This document shows, piece after piece, positions 51,620 to 63,292 of a stretch of DNA of 64,000 bases. This stretch comes from Agriotes lineatus (taxonomy: Eukaryota; Arthropoda; Insecta; Coleoptera; Elateridae). Each line of letters starts with the position of its first letter. Position 1 is the first letter of the stretch. The stretch covers positions 106,928 through 170,927 of the forward strand of contig CALNHX010002687.1 in assembly GCA_940337035.1 (NCBI GenBank), written 5' to 3'. Both the position numbers and the translations under genes were made by a program. The notes beneath the pieces were generated by a model that was not told the origin of the DNA, made no database searches, and saw only the letters and a program-made list of their open reading frames with translations.

Positions 51620-52795
51620 GTTATAAGTTTGAACTAATCTCAAAATCCTGGCATCCAATTCCCGATACTTCCTCTTTTTTGCTGGTGGTTCGTTTCCTGC
51701 AACGAGCTGCTAATAAAAAGTTTCTCTTGCAGACTGTACCTGTCGCAGGCTATCGATGAACGTCCACAGTGTAAGGTGTTGCATTCCCAGTTCCACCTGG
51801 AGCCTCCGATGTCCAGCTTCTACATGGTTGTTTGTAAGGTTTGTGCCAGTCAGAACTCTGTTATGCAGATTCCAGATCTCCAGTGGAAACAATGAGTTTC
51901 TTCTACCATCTCCTCGACATTGTCGACGCTCCATGTAGTTATCTTCAAAATAATCCAACAAGGGTTGGCTTTCATCCGGAAGTTCTTCGGACAATAACTC
52001 GGTCGTCTATTGGGACAAACGCTAATGCCGACATCATTTTCACTTTTAGACAAAAGTCTACGTCTGTGTTGTATCGCTCTTGAATATCCATCACACACAT
52101 ATTCTTCCTTGAGTTGTGCGTTAAATGGTAAAAACATCCATAAATTTCTACATCTGGAAACAGGTCCTCAACTGACAATATCACAACATGCTCGGAGTCG
52201 CATGAAAAAGAACGTGGACGGAAATCGGGTTGCAGCCCTATCAACATTTCAAACATGCGTTGGTAAGTGGATCGTTGCTTGTTTGGGAACAATACGCAAA
52301 CGACTGGATGAACGCTTCCAAATTTCGGGGTAAATGCAGTATCGCGGACCGCTCTAAAAGACCTTGAAATTGTTCGCGCAGTTCCCTTTATAACAACAGT
52401 TCGTAAACGTAACTAGATACCGTTCCTGGAGTTAGCAATACAGGTGGCTACTAAGTACACACAAACCTTAAACTGCAACTAACCTAAATACTTACCTTTG
52501 TACGTATTTGAAATGTACGCATTCGGCTGTTCACGCATTCCACCTATATTATAGGCTCCAGGAATGGTAGTCCTTTGTATGAGGAGATTTGTTTGAGGAG
52601 CACTGAACAGTTACACCCGTCAGATATCCGAATGATAGCTCCTGCGCATGCGGCATTTTGCCCAAATTTCTTTGCTAATATGGTGTAGATCTGGTAGAAT
52701 AAAGACGGTGCCGCCTTAAAAGTCCCATCTCCGTATAAAGCGTCATCGTCTCTCAGCAGCTCTAAGTTGCCGCGACGTTCAAATATCAATATCAA
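51620..52795 (-). pseudogene. MULE (Mutator-like) transposase
   Basis: MULE transposases carry a DDE domain. Read leftward: LLRDDDALYGDGTFKAAPSL with the first catalytic aspartate (codon 52727-52729), QIYTILAKKFGQNA; after a gap with a GTAAG donor-like site near 52492-52497, MFPNKQRSTYQRMFEMLIGL, SFSCDSEHVVI (second aspartate, 52197-52199), IYGCFYHLTHNSRKN, RYNTDVDFCLKVKMMSALAF; then YFEDNYMERR, LTNNHVEAGHRRLQVELG with the glutamate at 51818-51820. The H in CFYHLT is also family-typical. Frames change near 51985 and in 52300-52540, the second possibly an intron. The N-terminal DNA-binding part is absent; the gene stops at the zinc-finger array on the opposite strand. Confidence 0.8.
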
Positions 52796-53350
52796 AGAAA
52801 TTTAGTTAGACATATTAAAACTCATACAGGAGAAAAGCCATACAGCTGCTCGGTTTGTGGATACAGAACAGCAATGAAAAGTCGTTTAGTTGAACATATT
52901 AAAACTCATACAGGAGAAAAGCCATATAGTTGCTTAGTTTGTGGATACAAAACGGTAAAGAAAAGTAATTTAGTTACACATGTGAAGAATCATGCAGGAT
53001 GTTTAGTTGAACATATGAATACTCATACAGGAGAAAATCCGTACGGATGCTCGGCTTGTGAATACAAAACAGCAGTGAAAAGATGTTTAGTTGAACATAT
53101 GAAAACTCATTCAGGAGAAAAGCCATACAGTTGCTTGGTTTGTGAATACAGAACAGCACGGCAAAGTAGTTTAGTTAGACATATAAAAACACATACTTAA
53201 GAAAAACTTTATACGTGCACTGTTAGTGAATATAAAGCAACTCAAATGTAGTTTAATTATACATATGACCACTGATACAGGAGAAAAACGTTACAACGGT
53301 TGCTCTGCCTATGAATACAGAAGAGCGCAAAAACTATTTTAGTTACACAT
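52790..53350 (+). pseudogene. C2H2 zinc-finger array, decayed
   Basis: Tandem C2H2 fingers with the TGEKPY linker: RHIKTHTGEKPYSCSVCGYR, then three more fingers (YSCLVCGYKTVKK, YGCSACEYKTAVK, YSCLVCEYRTARQ). Spacing C-x2-C-x12-H-x3-H. The frame is open from about 52793 to the stop at 53198-53200; an internal deletion removes most of one finger near 52995 (KNHAGCLVEHMNTH). Further fingers continue degenerate to about 53350. No start or effector domain is visible. Such arrays bind DNA; this fragment is probably a duplicated or transposed piece of a larger zinc-finger gene. It abuts the MULE relic within about 10 bp. Confidence 0.75.
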
Positions 53351-53574
53351 TAATTTTTTTTTTTTTGAGAAGGTATATATTTTTTACAATCTGTTTGTAC
53401 AACAATAAGCAAAACAATAGGTTAGAAACAATTAAAATGACTTGCATCAATGACATAAGACTGAAACCCAGCGGGTCACAATACAGAAGTTACTTAAAAA
53501 TAAGGTCTGTATAATAATAACTTAATTAGTCAAATCTATGAGGTAGGTCTAGCGGTTGGTGTCTATGTAACCTT

Positions 53575-54500
53575 TGAATGCTCTGCTACCGAACAAAGAG
53601 TTCTTCCCCTGAAGAAAAGGGTTATGCTTTATTGTTGTGATAACTGTAAAGTAACAATAACAAACGCACAGACAAATTCTAACAAACAGCCTCAACCTGA
53701 AATTGGGAAATGCAGCAGCACCTACTCACATAGAAGAAATACTTCTTTTAAAGAATACCATTAAAGATAAGCAAACAATAATCGAAGACAGAACTAAAAT
53801 CATAACTATCTTAGAAGATAAAATAAGCTATATGAATAACATACAATATGAAACAAAAAACCAAAACCTGAATGTAGCAAAACAGGAAGGCCCTAAATTG
53901 CTACCAACAAATTTGAGCTCTGAAAAAACTTCAAAGCCAGTAGAAAAATCAAAGCGCTCAAAACAAACAGAGGAACATGCAGATGATGAAGAAACATTCA
54001 AAAAAGTAATACATAGAAGACGTAAAAAAAGTTCATGTGATGTGAAAGAAGAACCAAAAAGAAAACCAATCAATATAGGAAAAGCTGAAACATCAGAAGA
54101 GGATAAAAGAACAGGATTTGAGGAAGAGAAAAGAAAATCAACAAAGACCAAAAAATTTGGTTATTCTTATCCAGGGCAAAAGAACATGTTACTGAGGAAA
54201 TAGTCAAAGATTATGTAATAAAAAAATTCGAAAATGAGAAAGTTATTGTGAAGACAGCGGATACTTTTGATAAACGGAGAGATAACAAGTGCTTCATAGT
54301 AGCTGTAGAACCTGAATTTCTGGACAAGATGTATGATAAAAATTTCTGGCCAAAAGGAATTGGCCATGATCGATTCAATTTTGCCAGAGGAAAGTATTTT
54401 TTAGGTCAAAACCAAAATCAAGAACAGTGGACGTCGGGAACTTAAACAATCCTTCGTCTCCAAATACAAAACGAAATAACCAAACTAAAATAATCCTATT
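53575..54500 (+). pseudogene. LINE ORF1 with PHD-like finger, and ORF2 start
   Basis: Frame 1 (53580-53700): LPNKEFFPLKKRVMLYCCDN and C-K, the last part of a PHD-type finger. Frame 2 (53703-54203): a coiled region (EILLLKNTIKDKQTIIEDRT, KIITILEDKISYMNN) and a charged segment. Frame 3 (54170-54445): EHVTEEIVKDYVIKKFENEK, NKCFIVAVEPEFLDKMYDKN and FWPKGIGHDRFNFARGKYFL, the folded C-terminal domain of this ORF1 type, ending at 54443-54445. About 50 bp later IILLNYNIQCINR (54485-54523) is an endonuclease opening, cut by the hAT relic. Two frameshifts separate the ORF1 blocks. Confidence 0.7.
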
Positions 54501-54519
54501 AAATTACAACATACAATGC

Positions 54520-54895
54520 ATAAACCGGTACATATACGGAGTACAACATTGTTTTCAGCTGAAGAGCTGTAGCGGTCAATTTGAATTTTTTCTTTATTGA
54601 AATTGAAAATGTCACCGAAAGTAACATGTAAAACCAGTGTATTGTGGGAGTTTTTCACACCGACTGAAGATACATGTGCGAATTGCAATATGGACAAGCA
54701 AAAACTGTTTTACAAAAGATTCAAATATGAAACCACGATTTAACATTTCATCTAAACTATGCAACCAAATGAACACGAAGAAACAAGAGATGCATGAATA
54801 AATTATTTACAGTATCAAATGAAATCAGATATAAAACACGAATACACCAAAATTGTATAGATAGTTACATTAAATGTTCAAATTTTTCTCCTTCA
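54520..54895 (+). pseudogene. hAT-type BED zinc-finger fragment, copy 2
   Basis: Colinear with 41960-42290: TACAACATTGTTTTCAGCTG, then MSPKVTCKTSVLWEFFTPTE and CANCNMDKQKLFYK. The first finger has C-A-N-C, but the second cysteine pair partner of copy 1 is D here. Both copies end at AAATGTTCAAATTTTTCTCC. It interrupts the start of a LINE ORF2. Confidence 0.65.
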
Positions 54896-54899
54896 CTCT

Positions 54900-57525
54900 G
54901 TGCCACAAAACGAACACAGATATTCCCGCTCGAAAGCCCAAGAGAGCCAAAACAAGGAAACCCAAGAGACCATGATGTTGTGGTCGGGGCCACAAACACT
55001 ACCGGGAAACATCGGGACCCCAAGGTGGCCAACCGACGTCCCCAACCAACCTTCCATAGATCGCGAACTAAACCACACAAACAAGAGACAACGAAGGTTA
55101 GCGAGAGGGACAATGCCTTGGAGAATGAATCAGGTCCCACAAATCCGACAAAGTCGATGCCCTTGTAAGGGAAGATAGACGGTCGGCCTTACCTTTTGGC
55201 GAAAGTTATATTGGTTATTTTGCCGGCTGGTAACTATCGGCCTAATTGGGCTAGCTCGCCGCGAGGGTCGCAGGGTTCCAGCTATGCTGAAAGAGAATAC
55301 AAAAAAAAAAGAGTGGGAGCCAGGTCCTAGACTCAGATCCAATTCCTTGTGCCGGACCTTACACAAGGTCGAAGATAAAAACCAGCAAGTCAAAAATAAG
55401 CAAATCAACAACCAATGAATAGATCACAGCTTTATTTTAAATATTGGTAGGTACTATAGTGCAAGGCTAACATAAATATATATAAATCACAGCAGGCAGT
55501 AGGCAAAATTAGTTACAAGTAGCAAAGGCGATACTTGGCAATAAGTATGAACCTTTGTATATTTCTAGCAACAACAAAGAAAGCACACAGTATGCGACAT
55601 GCAATAATAAATATAAATACAAATATAAATATAAATATCGAGCAAACAGTAGCCCACGAGCAGCAATAACTATGACCTGTGAATGGGCTAACACATTAAA
55701 ACATTGCGCGGTTAAAAACGGAGCGTAGCGAGTATTAAATTTAAAAAAAATTAATCCCTGTGAGGCAGGATATAGCAGGGCCAGGTTATGCAAGCGCTCA
55801 GCTGATGCGAAACCCCGAATATCAGCTCAGTAAGACTCTAAAGTAATTATTCCAAAATTTCTAATGTCAAAACTACCAGGGTTATGGCCATATAGTGACA
55901 GAGCAGTTTTCTTAGTGGAAATACATCAGGTGCATAAATGAACGCTAAAGCAATCGCTTGAATAAACCTTCGGCAAACTTGTACCTACGTAGAGGCTCGC
56001 AAATAAATTACAATAACGCGGAAAAATCGCGAACGCCGCAAACAGAGTTCCGACCAAATAATTAACGGGTTCACGCGACTCCTAAGTAAGGCAATCGGCT
56101 ACCGTAATCGGTTCTCTAGCCACTATACGCTAAATATGACGTCAGACCTCAGCGACCGACATGCAAATGGCGTCGACATAAACCCGAAGATATCGAGCAA
56201 ACAGTAGGCAACAAGCGGTAAGTACTGCCTTAAAACTGAAATACTAGCGCGGATGATCTAACATACAATTTGCAGGAGAGCTCAATGGGGCGCGGCGGCC
56301 GATAAACCCCCGCATCAGCGGAACCACCCAAACAAGGTCCTCGCAGGCCCCCACGGAGACGCCGTGGTTCGAGGCCAATTCAAAACCGAAGGCTCCTACA
56401 GGGTTGAGCCGCAGAACTGTTTTTACCAATTCAGGTAAGCCCGATTAAAGATTCAGTAAAGATCAGTAGCCTGCACAAAATGGGCGCTCGAAATTTGCAA
56501 TAGCCCTATCATAATAACGCATTAAAATTATACAAAAGCATGCACTAACATCTAACTCGACGAAGCATTGCTATGCCAAAAATATCCTACATGCCCTATC
56601 TGCTAACGAGACAAGATTCTAATAACTAACTATAAAATACACCAGGCACAAATAGCTATATCAGTTTCTTGCCTGTAGTAAAAACATGTCGGCTCCTGAC
56701 CTTTGGCTTGCGGGGCCCGAAGACGGCAGAAGCAATGAGGGTTCCGGCAGACACAGCGGGAGGCCCAGCGGACCGAGGAAGCGGTGATTGTGTCGCAGGT
56801 GAGTGCAGTGCTACACCCTCTAGCGTAGCTCCCAGGGAATTGCAGAGCTCCTTGACAACTCGATAATTTCAGGATCCCAAATCGACGGTTTGGATGCCCG
56901 CAGGGTGCAGCCGAACAAGGAATGCTAAGCCTCTTCAGGGAGGAGTTCAACCTCTCGCAGGAAGCGTCCGAACTCTCCCAAGATCGTAGCCGACAGGAAA
57001 TCCAATCCCACAGTAAATCCAATCCCACAGTAAATCGTATCCGACAGGAAATGGCTCACGCTGGAATTGAGCCAGAGGAAAGGGCAGAAACAATGCTGGC
57101 CTCAAACGAATCCGCAGTTGCGAAGGACGTAAGTATAACCAAATCAAACACGAACGTCTTAAGGGCACATGTGCTTTTTCAGATCCTCTGAAAAATCAAA
57201 ACGGAGCTGAGCTATACTAATTAGCTCAAAAATTTTAAGCACACGGCCGAGGCACTAGCAGCCTGCACCAAGTTTAAAATGGGAAAGACCTCAAAAATCC
57301 ACCAGCTACCAGTTATCAAAACTTTCCAAAATTTTTGGGCCAGAAGATGCGAAAAAAACAGCCTGAAAAATTTGACTGCAAGAAGTGATATCCTTTATCT
57401 AGCAACAAATAGAATAGTGCAGAATAATTTGTAACAGGGGTTACCTAAGCGCCATATACAAATATCTGTAGGAATATGACCAAAATAAATTTAATTAGTA
57501 GAATATGGGTAATTATTCGAAGAGT
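54900..57525. other. GC-richer region without a recognised gene
   Basis: 2.6 kb between the hAT relic and the Gypsy 5' LTR. Contains degenerate internal repeats (CGAGCAAACAGTAG at 55638 and 56194, a related AGCAGGCAGTAGGCAA at 55491), an ATAAATATAAATATAAATAT run near 55610, and a 17-bp direct repeat (AATCCCACAGTAAATC, 57002-57035). Open frames on both strands match nothing known. It might be an LTR-like or Helitron-like remnant; I cannot tell. Confidence 0.4.
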
Positions 57526-58127
57526 TGTAACATAAAAATAACTGGGGATATATTAAGACTGATACACGAGTTGCTCTAACCGCGCGTGTCCGCAAAATTT
57601 CTAAAATTTTCGAGGCCATCGGTTTCAAGGCACTTTTGCCGAAGCCGTCTAAGCATACACACGCATTGTTTGCGGTACCAAAATTTTCCGAAGGGTTGCT
57701 CATAGCATATTTTAAGCACCCTAAAATTGCCTTATGAATACTAGAAACCGACCAACCGGTTTCTAGTTTGGGGTCAAATTTGGAGCCACGCACGCTGTAA
57801 ATTATACCAACCGCATCCACCCATCCTGGGGGCGTCATTATGGCCTTTTTGCAAAATTGAAGCCAAGAGCTGCATGTTCTGAGGCACCTACATAACAGCT
57901 GATCATGAAGATTGGACTCGCAGTGTTAGAGCAATTCAAATAAGGAAAAGATAAGTTTTAACCTTCACTTTTAATGTCGATCGCAATATTAAAAACAATG
58001 TCTGTTAAATACTAACAACAACCATATTAAATTTGAATTATCCCTCAACCTGACTTTTATTCACCCACTACCTGCCTCCGCAAAGGTAGCTGCCGTGGCA
58101 TATGAAATAAATAATTTTGGTGTTACA
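57526..58127 (+). mobile_element. Gypsy element 5' LTR (602 bp)
   Basis: Starts TGTAACATAAAAATAACTGG and ends TTTTGGTGTTACA, so the termini form TGTAACA/TGTTACA. An AATAAA lies at about 58106. The primer-binding site follows 6 bp later. The matching 3' LTR is outside the window, so the call rests on termini, position and the binding site. Confidence 0.65.
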
Positions 58128-58133
58128 CTAAAA

Positions 58134-58148
58134 TGGCGCCCATATGCG
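58134..58148 (+). promoter_or_regulatory. primer-binding site of the Gypsy element
   Basis: TGGCGCCCATATGCG follows the LTR after a short spacer. TGGCGCC-type sites are complementary to the 3' end of a tRNA in many retroelements; the tRNA was not identified. Confidence 0.6.
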
Positions 58149-58672
58149 TGATGGCCAGGTTGAAGGATTAATTTGAATAAAAATTATAGATTTATATATT
58201 AAATTTTGCAATTAATGTTAACCTATTTCACTAGTTTCTAGAAATTTAATTTGTTCTGCAATCATTTTTGACCACAAAACGAGTACCGTAAAAATATGGT
58301 AATTTCACCTAATTGGCAAAGGCAAAAGTTGTTCGTTAGATTTTCGTAATTAGTCTAATTGTGATTTAGTTGTAAATACGTGTATAGCAAAATATTTGCA
58401 CCCACAGTATTATCGTTGTAACTGCCGCGCAAATTGTTAAGCGCATTTGGTACTTATCTGTCAAGACAGACAGGCTGGTTGATGATTACCTTTTTGTTGC
58501 TCCTTAAATTTAAAATTATGTGCTCAGAGATTGAAAGCGTTATTTAGTAACGTAATATTATTTTATACATTTAATGATATGTGTGACTACTGAATTTATC
58601 GCTAATTAAGTATTTTGAAGTTTGCGATTATAATTTCCTTAACATTATTAAACCAAAAGTAGTTAGTCAAGG
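58149..58672 (+). other. Gypsy 5' leader
   Basis: Untranslated AT-rich leader between the primer-binding site and the gag start. No open frame of note. Confidence 0.6.
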
Positions 58673-61600
58673 ATGTCTCGTTTACGTCCAAATTTCTTAA
58701 TAGTCGACGAGTTAAATTACGAACTACGTATACGCAGCATCACTACTGTTAGAGATATAACTAGTAGACGCAAAATTTTAACCCGAGCTTTAGATTCAGA
58801 AAGATTTCGCAATATCGTACTTGAAGATCCGTTATACAATGCAGAGACGGAAAGAGCGGCTGTTACGGCGACTTTAAACTCAATTAAAAATTTGGTAGAG
58901 GAATTCGATGGTCCCGAATCGGATTCAATGTTTATACGTATTGAAACTAGGTTACTGCATCTAACCGAGCGTGTTAAGCGAATGCCCGTAAAAGATGAGG
59001 ACGCAGATATGCTTTCTTTTAAGAACGAATCATACGCCAGTTGTTTAGAAGTAGAGGCGGATTTGTATGAAAAACTTAAGAGAACAGCTTTGAACCAAAA
59101 TCAACCCGTGGCTACAACTTCTTCCGCATGTAATTTAAATATACCGCCTACATTACTAGCTACTGAAGTAAAGAAATCGTGTCCAGTATATAAATGGGGA
59201 GTAGTTTTCGATGGGAGTTCTACTAGTGTACATTCATTTTTAGCTACCATTGATGAATTGTGCGTATCGCGAAACGTTAGCTATAAAGAATTGTATAATT
59301 GCGCGATTGAATTATTTACGGGAAACGCACGAAATTGGTTTCGAGCGATAAAATCATCAGTATCCGATTGGCCTTCACTTGTAGAAATTTTAAAACGAGA
59401 CTATTTACCTAGCGATTATGAAGATAGATTGTGGGATGAAATTAAGTCGCGAACCCAAGGACCTAAAGAACCGGTGCACGTTTACATATCGTCCATGGAC
59501 GCGCTATTTAAACGATTACCTAGGGAACCAGCTGACTACACTCGCTTGAAATATATTAAGAAAAACTTATTACCGCGTTACACCGATAGACTTGCATTAA
59601 CAGAAATCAACTCTTTAACGGAACTCATTAAATTATGCAAACGTATAGATGAATCTTTAGCACTTAAAGATATATACCATCCACCTCCAAAACCCAAAGA
59701 CGTTTTAGAACCGGACTTAGCGTATCTAGAAAATAATCAATTTCCAAATCATAATGTTAAAAGGTCGGAAATCTCTATGGTAACGTGTTGGAATTGTCAA
59801 GGGGGAAATCACACACATCGCTACTGTAGGAGTAAACGAAAACAGTTTTGTTTTAAATGTGGTGCTCCAGATTGTACTGTTACGACTTGCAGAAAATGCT
59901 CGAATAGTAACAATCCAAAAAAACTAATTTTTGGGGCGGCAGTTGACGGCCGTTCTCCGCCTCTTCGTGTGACTCAGGCCAAACCAAATAATTCCTACGT
60001 AATAACTTCTAACAATAAAGAATATTTTAATAGGAGGTCTAACGTTAATAATTTAAATCGCAAAAATTGTGTTAAATATGAGAAACCTAAGTTGTCTCGT
60101 ACAGAATGGGGTTCTTGGATAGCCAAGGTTAAAACATTTTATAAATATTCTGAAGTTGGCCCCGTATTTTGCAGTAAGCTTCATGATAACCGTCCGTATA
60201 TCAGTATTTCAATTTTGAATCATAATGTGACAGCACTATTAGATTCGGGTGCAAATAAAACCATCGTTGGGAAAAGGGGTTTAGCTATTTTAAATTACTT
60301 AGGTATTGAAACTAGGAAACCCAAAGAAAAATATGTGACGACTGCAGACGGAAAACGTCAAGTGATTAGCGGTTCAGTTTTACTACCCGTACTTATCGGA
60401 GCTACTTGTAAATTGGTAGAAGCCTTAGTTGTCCCTTCGGTCGACCATAACTTTATTCTTGGGTCAGATTTTTGCAAATTATTTGAATTAATTGTAGATT
60501 TTAAAAATAATTCGTGGGATATTCAAAGTAAAACGCGTAATTTTGAAATTAATGTTCTTTCACCAGCTAATATTGATGAGTCGTTTAGTTCAAGTTTTAA
60601 AGAAACTTTTTCCAACTGTGAACTCTCTCAAATAGAGAAAGTTAAGGCAGAATTTGAAACTATCAGCAGTGAAGAAAGACTAGGGAAAACTGATAGGGTT
60701 GTACATCACATAGATACGGGGGATGCCAAACCCATAAAGCAAAGACAGTACCGTATGTCACCATACATTTTAGCCCACCTTAATAAGGAATTAGACAAAA
60801 TGCTAGAGTTAGGAGTGGTAGAGCCATCTTTTAGTAGTTGGTCGTCGCCCGTACTGCTAGTAAAAAAACAATCGGGGGAGTTTCGTTTTTGTTTTGACGG
60901 GAGGCAATTGAATGCGGTTACCAAACGGGACTGTTATCCTTTACCTCAGGTAGATCGCATTCTGGATTCGTTAAGGGACGCAAAGTATATTTCATCGATC
61001 GATTTACGCAGCGCATTTTGGCAGATCCCTCTAGATAAAGTATCTAAAGAAAAAACGGCATTTTCGGTGCCAGGCAGAGGTCTCTTTCATTTCACTGTCC
61101 TACCTTTTGGTCTTTCTAACTCGGCGCAAGTTCAACAACGATTAATGGACGCTATTTTCGGACCCGAACTAGAACCTAAAGTATTCGTGTACCTTGACGA
61201 CATTATAGTTACTTCATCATCTTTCAAAGAGCACGTTAAGATACTTACGGAGGTTGGTAATCGTTTGCATAACGCTAACCTAACAATAAATTTAAAGAAG
61301 TGTAAATTTTTCTGTTCAACTTTGAAGTATTTGGGTTTTATAGTCGACGGAGGCGGTCTCAGAACCGATCCCGAAAAAGTCGAGGCAATGGTAAATTACC
61401 CCAGACCTCGAACTACCAGCGAAATTAAGCGTTTTGTAGGGATGTGCGGCTGGTATAGGCGCTTCATACCGCATTTCTCAACGTTAATGTCGCCAATTAA
61501 TGATCTATTGAAAGGCAAACAAAAACGACAAACCGTAATCTGGAATGAGAAAGCTGAATCCGCGTTTATAACTATTAAACAAGCTTTAATTTCGGCACCT

Positions 61601-63292
61601 ATTTTAACATCGCCCGATTTTTCCCTACCATTTGTTATTCAGTGCGATGCTTCCGATACCGGCTTAGGAGGAGTACTTACGCAAATGCAGGACGGTGAAG
61701 AAAAAGTTATTTCATTCGTTAGTAGAAGCCTAAATAAAGCAGAACGTAATTACAGCGTGACGGAACGCGAATGTCTGGCCGTTATTTTTTGCATTGATAA
61801 ATTTCGACCCTATATAGAGGGCACCAAATTTACTGTAGTTACGGACCATTACTCACTTCTTTGGTTAAAGAGAATGAAGGAACCCACAGGCAAATTAGCC
61901 CGCTGGTCTGTTAAACTGCAACAGTTTGATTACGAGTTAGTTCATAGAAAAGGCAAGTTTAACATTGTACCTGATGCATTGTCGCGCGATGTTCCTAACG
62001 AGGTTAATGTCGTAGGGATCGAGTTGAAACGTTCAGATCCGTGGTATTTGAAAATGAAAAGTAAAATCATTAACAACCCTGATTTATATCCCCATTGGAA
62101 AATTGAAGATGGTTATATTTATAAACATGTTTCTTCAAAAATACCTTTAAAAACCAATATAACTGATTGGAAATTACTGGTTCCGAATGCTGATAGGCGT
62201 AATATAATTAAACGTTACCATGACGAACCGACGGCGGCTCATCTAGGGTATTATAAAACCGTAGGTAGAGTTACAGAACAGTATTATTGGCCGAAAATGC
62301 GTAGAGACATATTACGTTATATAAGAGCTTGTAAAACCTGCAATGAACAAAAATCTCCGAATTCTAAGGGTTTTGGCCTTATGGGACGCGAGAAAAAGGC
62401 ACGTTATCCATGGAAAATGATATCCGTCGATATTATGGGCCCTTTGCCCAGATCCTCCAAAGGGTATTGTTATATTTTAGTTGTATCCGACTGGTTGACT
62501 AAATATGTTTTACTCCATCCTCTTCGAAAAGCGACCGCCCAAGCTATTGTTAATTTCATGGAAGATCAAGTATTTTTAGTTTACGGAGTTCCTCAAATCA
62601 TTTTATGCGATAACGGTACTCAATTCGCAGGATCATTGTTTAAAAAATTGGCTAAACAGTATAAAGTACAGAAAATCTGGTACAATGCGTATTACCACCC
62701 ACAAGTTAATCCTGTAGAACGTATAAATCGTACGATAGGAACGGCTATTAGAAGCTATATTGGGGAAAAACACCAGGATTGGGATAAGGAATTAGCAAAG
62801 ATAGCGTATGCTATTAGAACCGCGAAACATGAAGTTACGGGATATAGTCCCGCATTTCTAAATTTTGGTAGGAATATTCCCTCCTCGGGCGAGTTTTATG
62901 GGAAAATCGAGTCAACTGCCGAAGTAGACTTGCAACCTATCGATAGGAAAATTTTAGCAGATGAACTAGGTCATCTTCGCGACATTTACGAAGACATTCA
63001 GAGGAAGCTTTCTGAATCTTATCGGCGGAATTCAGAGCGATATAATTTACGGAAACGGGATATAGAATACCAAATTGGTGATAAAGTTTGGAAAAGAAAT
63101 AAGGTGCTCTCAGATGCAGCTAATAGGTTTTCTGCTAAATTAGCACCCAAGTACGTTTTGTGTACCATTAAACGAAAAATTGGAAATTTAGTTTATGATT
63201 TACTAAATGTTGACGGCAGCAATGCTGGCCGTTGGCATGTCAAAGACTTGAAACCGTACTTCGGATCTAACTCGGACGTATCTGTCAATTAG
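58673..63292 (+). CDS. Gypsy (Ty3) gag-pol polyprotein, uninterrupted, 1539 residues
   Basis: One open frame encodes the whole polyprotein, so gag and pol are fused without frameshift. Domains: N-terminal region; retrotransposon gag about 170-325; two zinc-knuckle motifs 372-413 (CWNCQGGNHTHRYC, CFKCGAPDC); aspartic protease LLDSGANKTIVG with D524; reverse transcriptase about 690-880 with YLDD (D842, D843); RNase H from about 985 (QCDASDTGLGG, D992); integrase with an H-H-C-C finger (H1183 and H1187, C1220, C1223), catalytic D1253, D1313 and E1349, that is D-x59-D-x35-E. The ATG at 58673 is the first in frame after the leader. No env frame follows; 63293-64000 is non-coding. All catalytic residues are present and no stop interrupts the frame, unlike every other large element in the window, so this copy is recent and may be competent. 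Confidence 0.95.
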   Translation: MSRLRPNFLIVDELNYELRIRSITTVRDITSRRKILTRALDSERFRNIVLEDPLYNAETERAAVTATLNSIKNLVEEFDGPESDSMFIRIETRLLHLTERVKRMPVKDEDADMLSFKNESYASCLEVEADLYEKLKRTALNQNQPVATTSSACNLNIPPTLLATEVKKSCPVYKWGVVFDGSSTSVHSFLATIDELCVSRNVSYKELYNCAIELFTGNARNWFRAIKSSVSDWPSLVEILKRDYLPSDYEDRLWDEIKSRTQGPKEPVHVYISSMDALFKRLPREPADYTRLKYIKKNLLPRYTDRLALTEINSLTELIKLCKRIDESLALKDIYHPPPKPKDVLEPDLAYLENNQFPNHNVKRSEISMVTCWNCQGGNHTHRYCRSKRKQFCFKCGAPDCTVTTCRKCSNSNNPKKLIFGAAVDGRSPPLRVTQAKPNNSYVITSNNKEYFNRRSNVNNLNRKNCVKYEKPKLSRTEWGSWIAKVKTFYKYSEVGPVFCSKLHDNRPYISISILNHNVTALLDSGANKTIVGKRGLAILNYLGIETRKPKEKYVTTADGKRQVISGSVLLPVLIGATCKLVEALVVPSVDHNFILGSDFCKLFELIVDFKNNSWDIQSKTRNFEINVLSPANIDESFSSSFKETFSNCELSQIEKVKAEFETISSEERLGKTDRVVHHIDTGDAKPIKQRQYRMSPYILAHLNKELDKMLELGVVEPSFSSWSSPVLLVKKQSGEFRFCFDGRQLNAVTKRDCYPLPQVDRILDSLRDAKYISSIDLRSAFWQIPLDKVSKEKTAFSVPGRGLFHFTVLPFGLSNSAQVQQRLMDAIFGPELEPKVFVYLDDIIVTSSSFKEHVKILTEVGNRLHNANLTINLKKCKFFCSTLKYLGFIVDGGGLRTDPEKVEAMVNYPRPRTTSEIKRFVGMCGWYRRFIPHFSTLMSPINDLLKGKQKRQTVIWNEKAESAFITIKQALISAPILTSPDFSLPFVIQCDASDTGLGGVLTQMQDGEEKVISFVSRSLNKAERNYSVTERECLAVIFCIDKFRPYIEGTKFTVVTDHYSLLWLKRMKEPTGKLARWSVKLQQFDYELVHRKGKFNIVPDALSRDVPNEVNVVGIELKRSDPWYLKMKSKIINNPDLYPHWKIEDGYIYKHVSSKIPLKTNITDWKLLVPNADRRNIIKRYHDEPTAAHLGYYKTVGRVTEQYYWPKMRRDILRYIRACKTCNEQKSPNSKGFGLMGREKKARYPWKMISVDIMGPLPRSSKGYCYILVVSDWLTKYVLLHPLRKATAQAIVNFMEDQVFLVYGVPQIILCDNGTQFAGSLFKKLAKQYKVQKIWYNAYYHPQVNPVERINRTIGTAIRSYIGEKHQDWDKELAKIAYAIRTAKHEVTGYSPAFLNFGRNIPSSGEFYGKIESTAEVDLQPIDRKILADELGHLRDIYEDIQRKLSESYRRNSERYNLRKRDIEYQIGDKVWKRNKVLSDAANRFSAKLAPKYVLCTIKRKIGNLVYDLLNVDGSNAGRWHVKDLKPYFGSNSDVSVN

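Noticed and set aside
52790..53200. Host zinc-finger gene
   Set aside because: No start, one finger mostly deleted, a stop followed by degenerate fingers, and a transposon relic at the boundary.
55130..57838. Several 60-130 codon frames on both strands
   Set aside because: No motif, no consistent strand, and no resemblance to gag or other element proteins.
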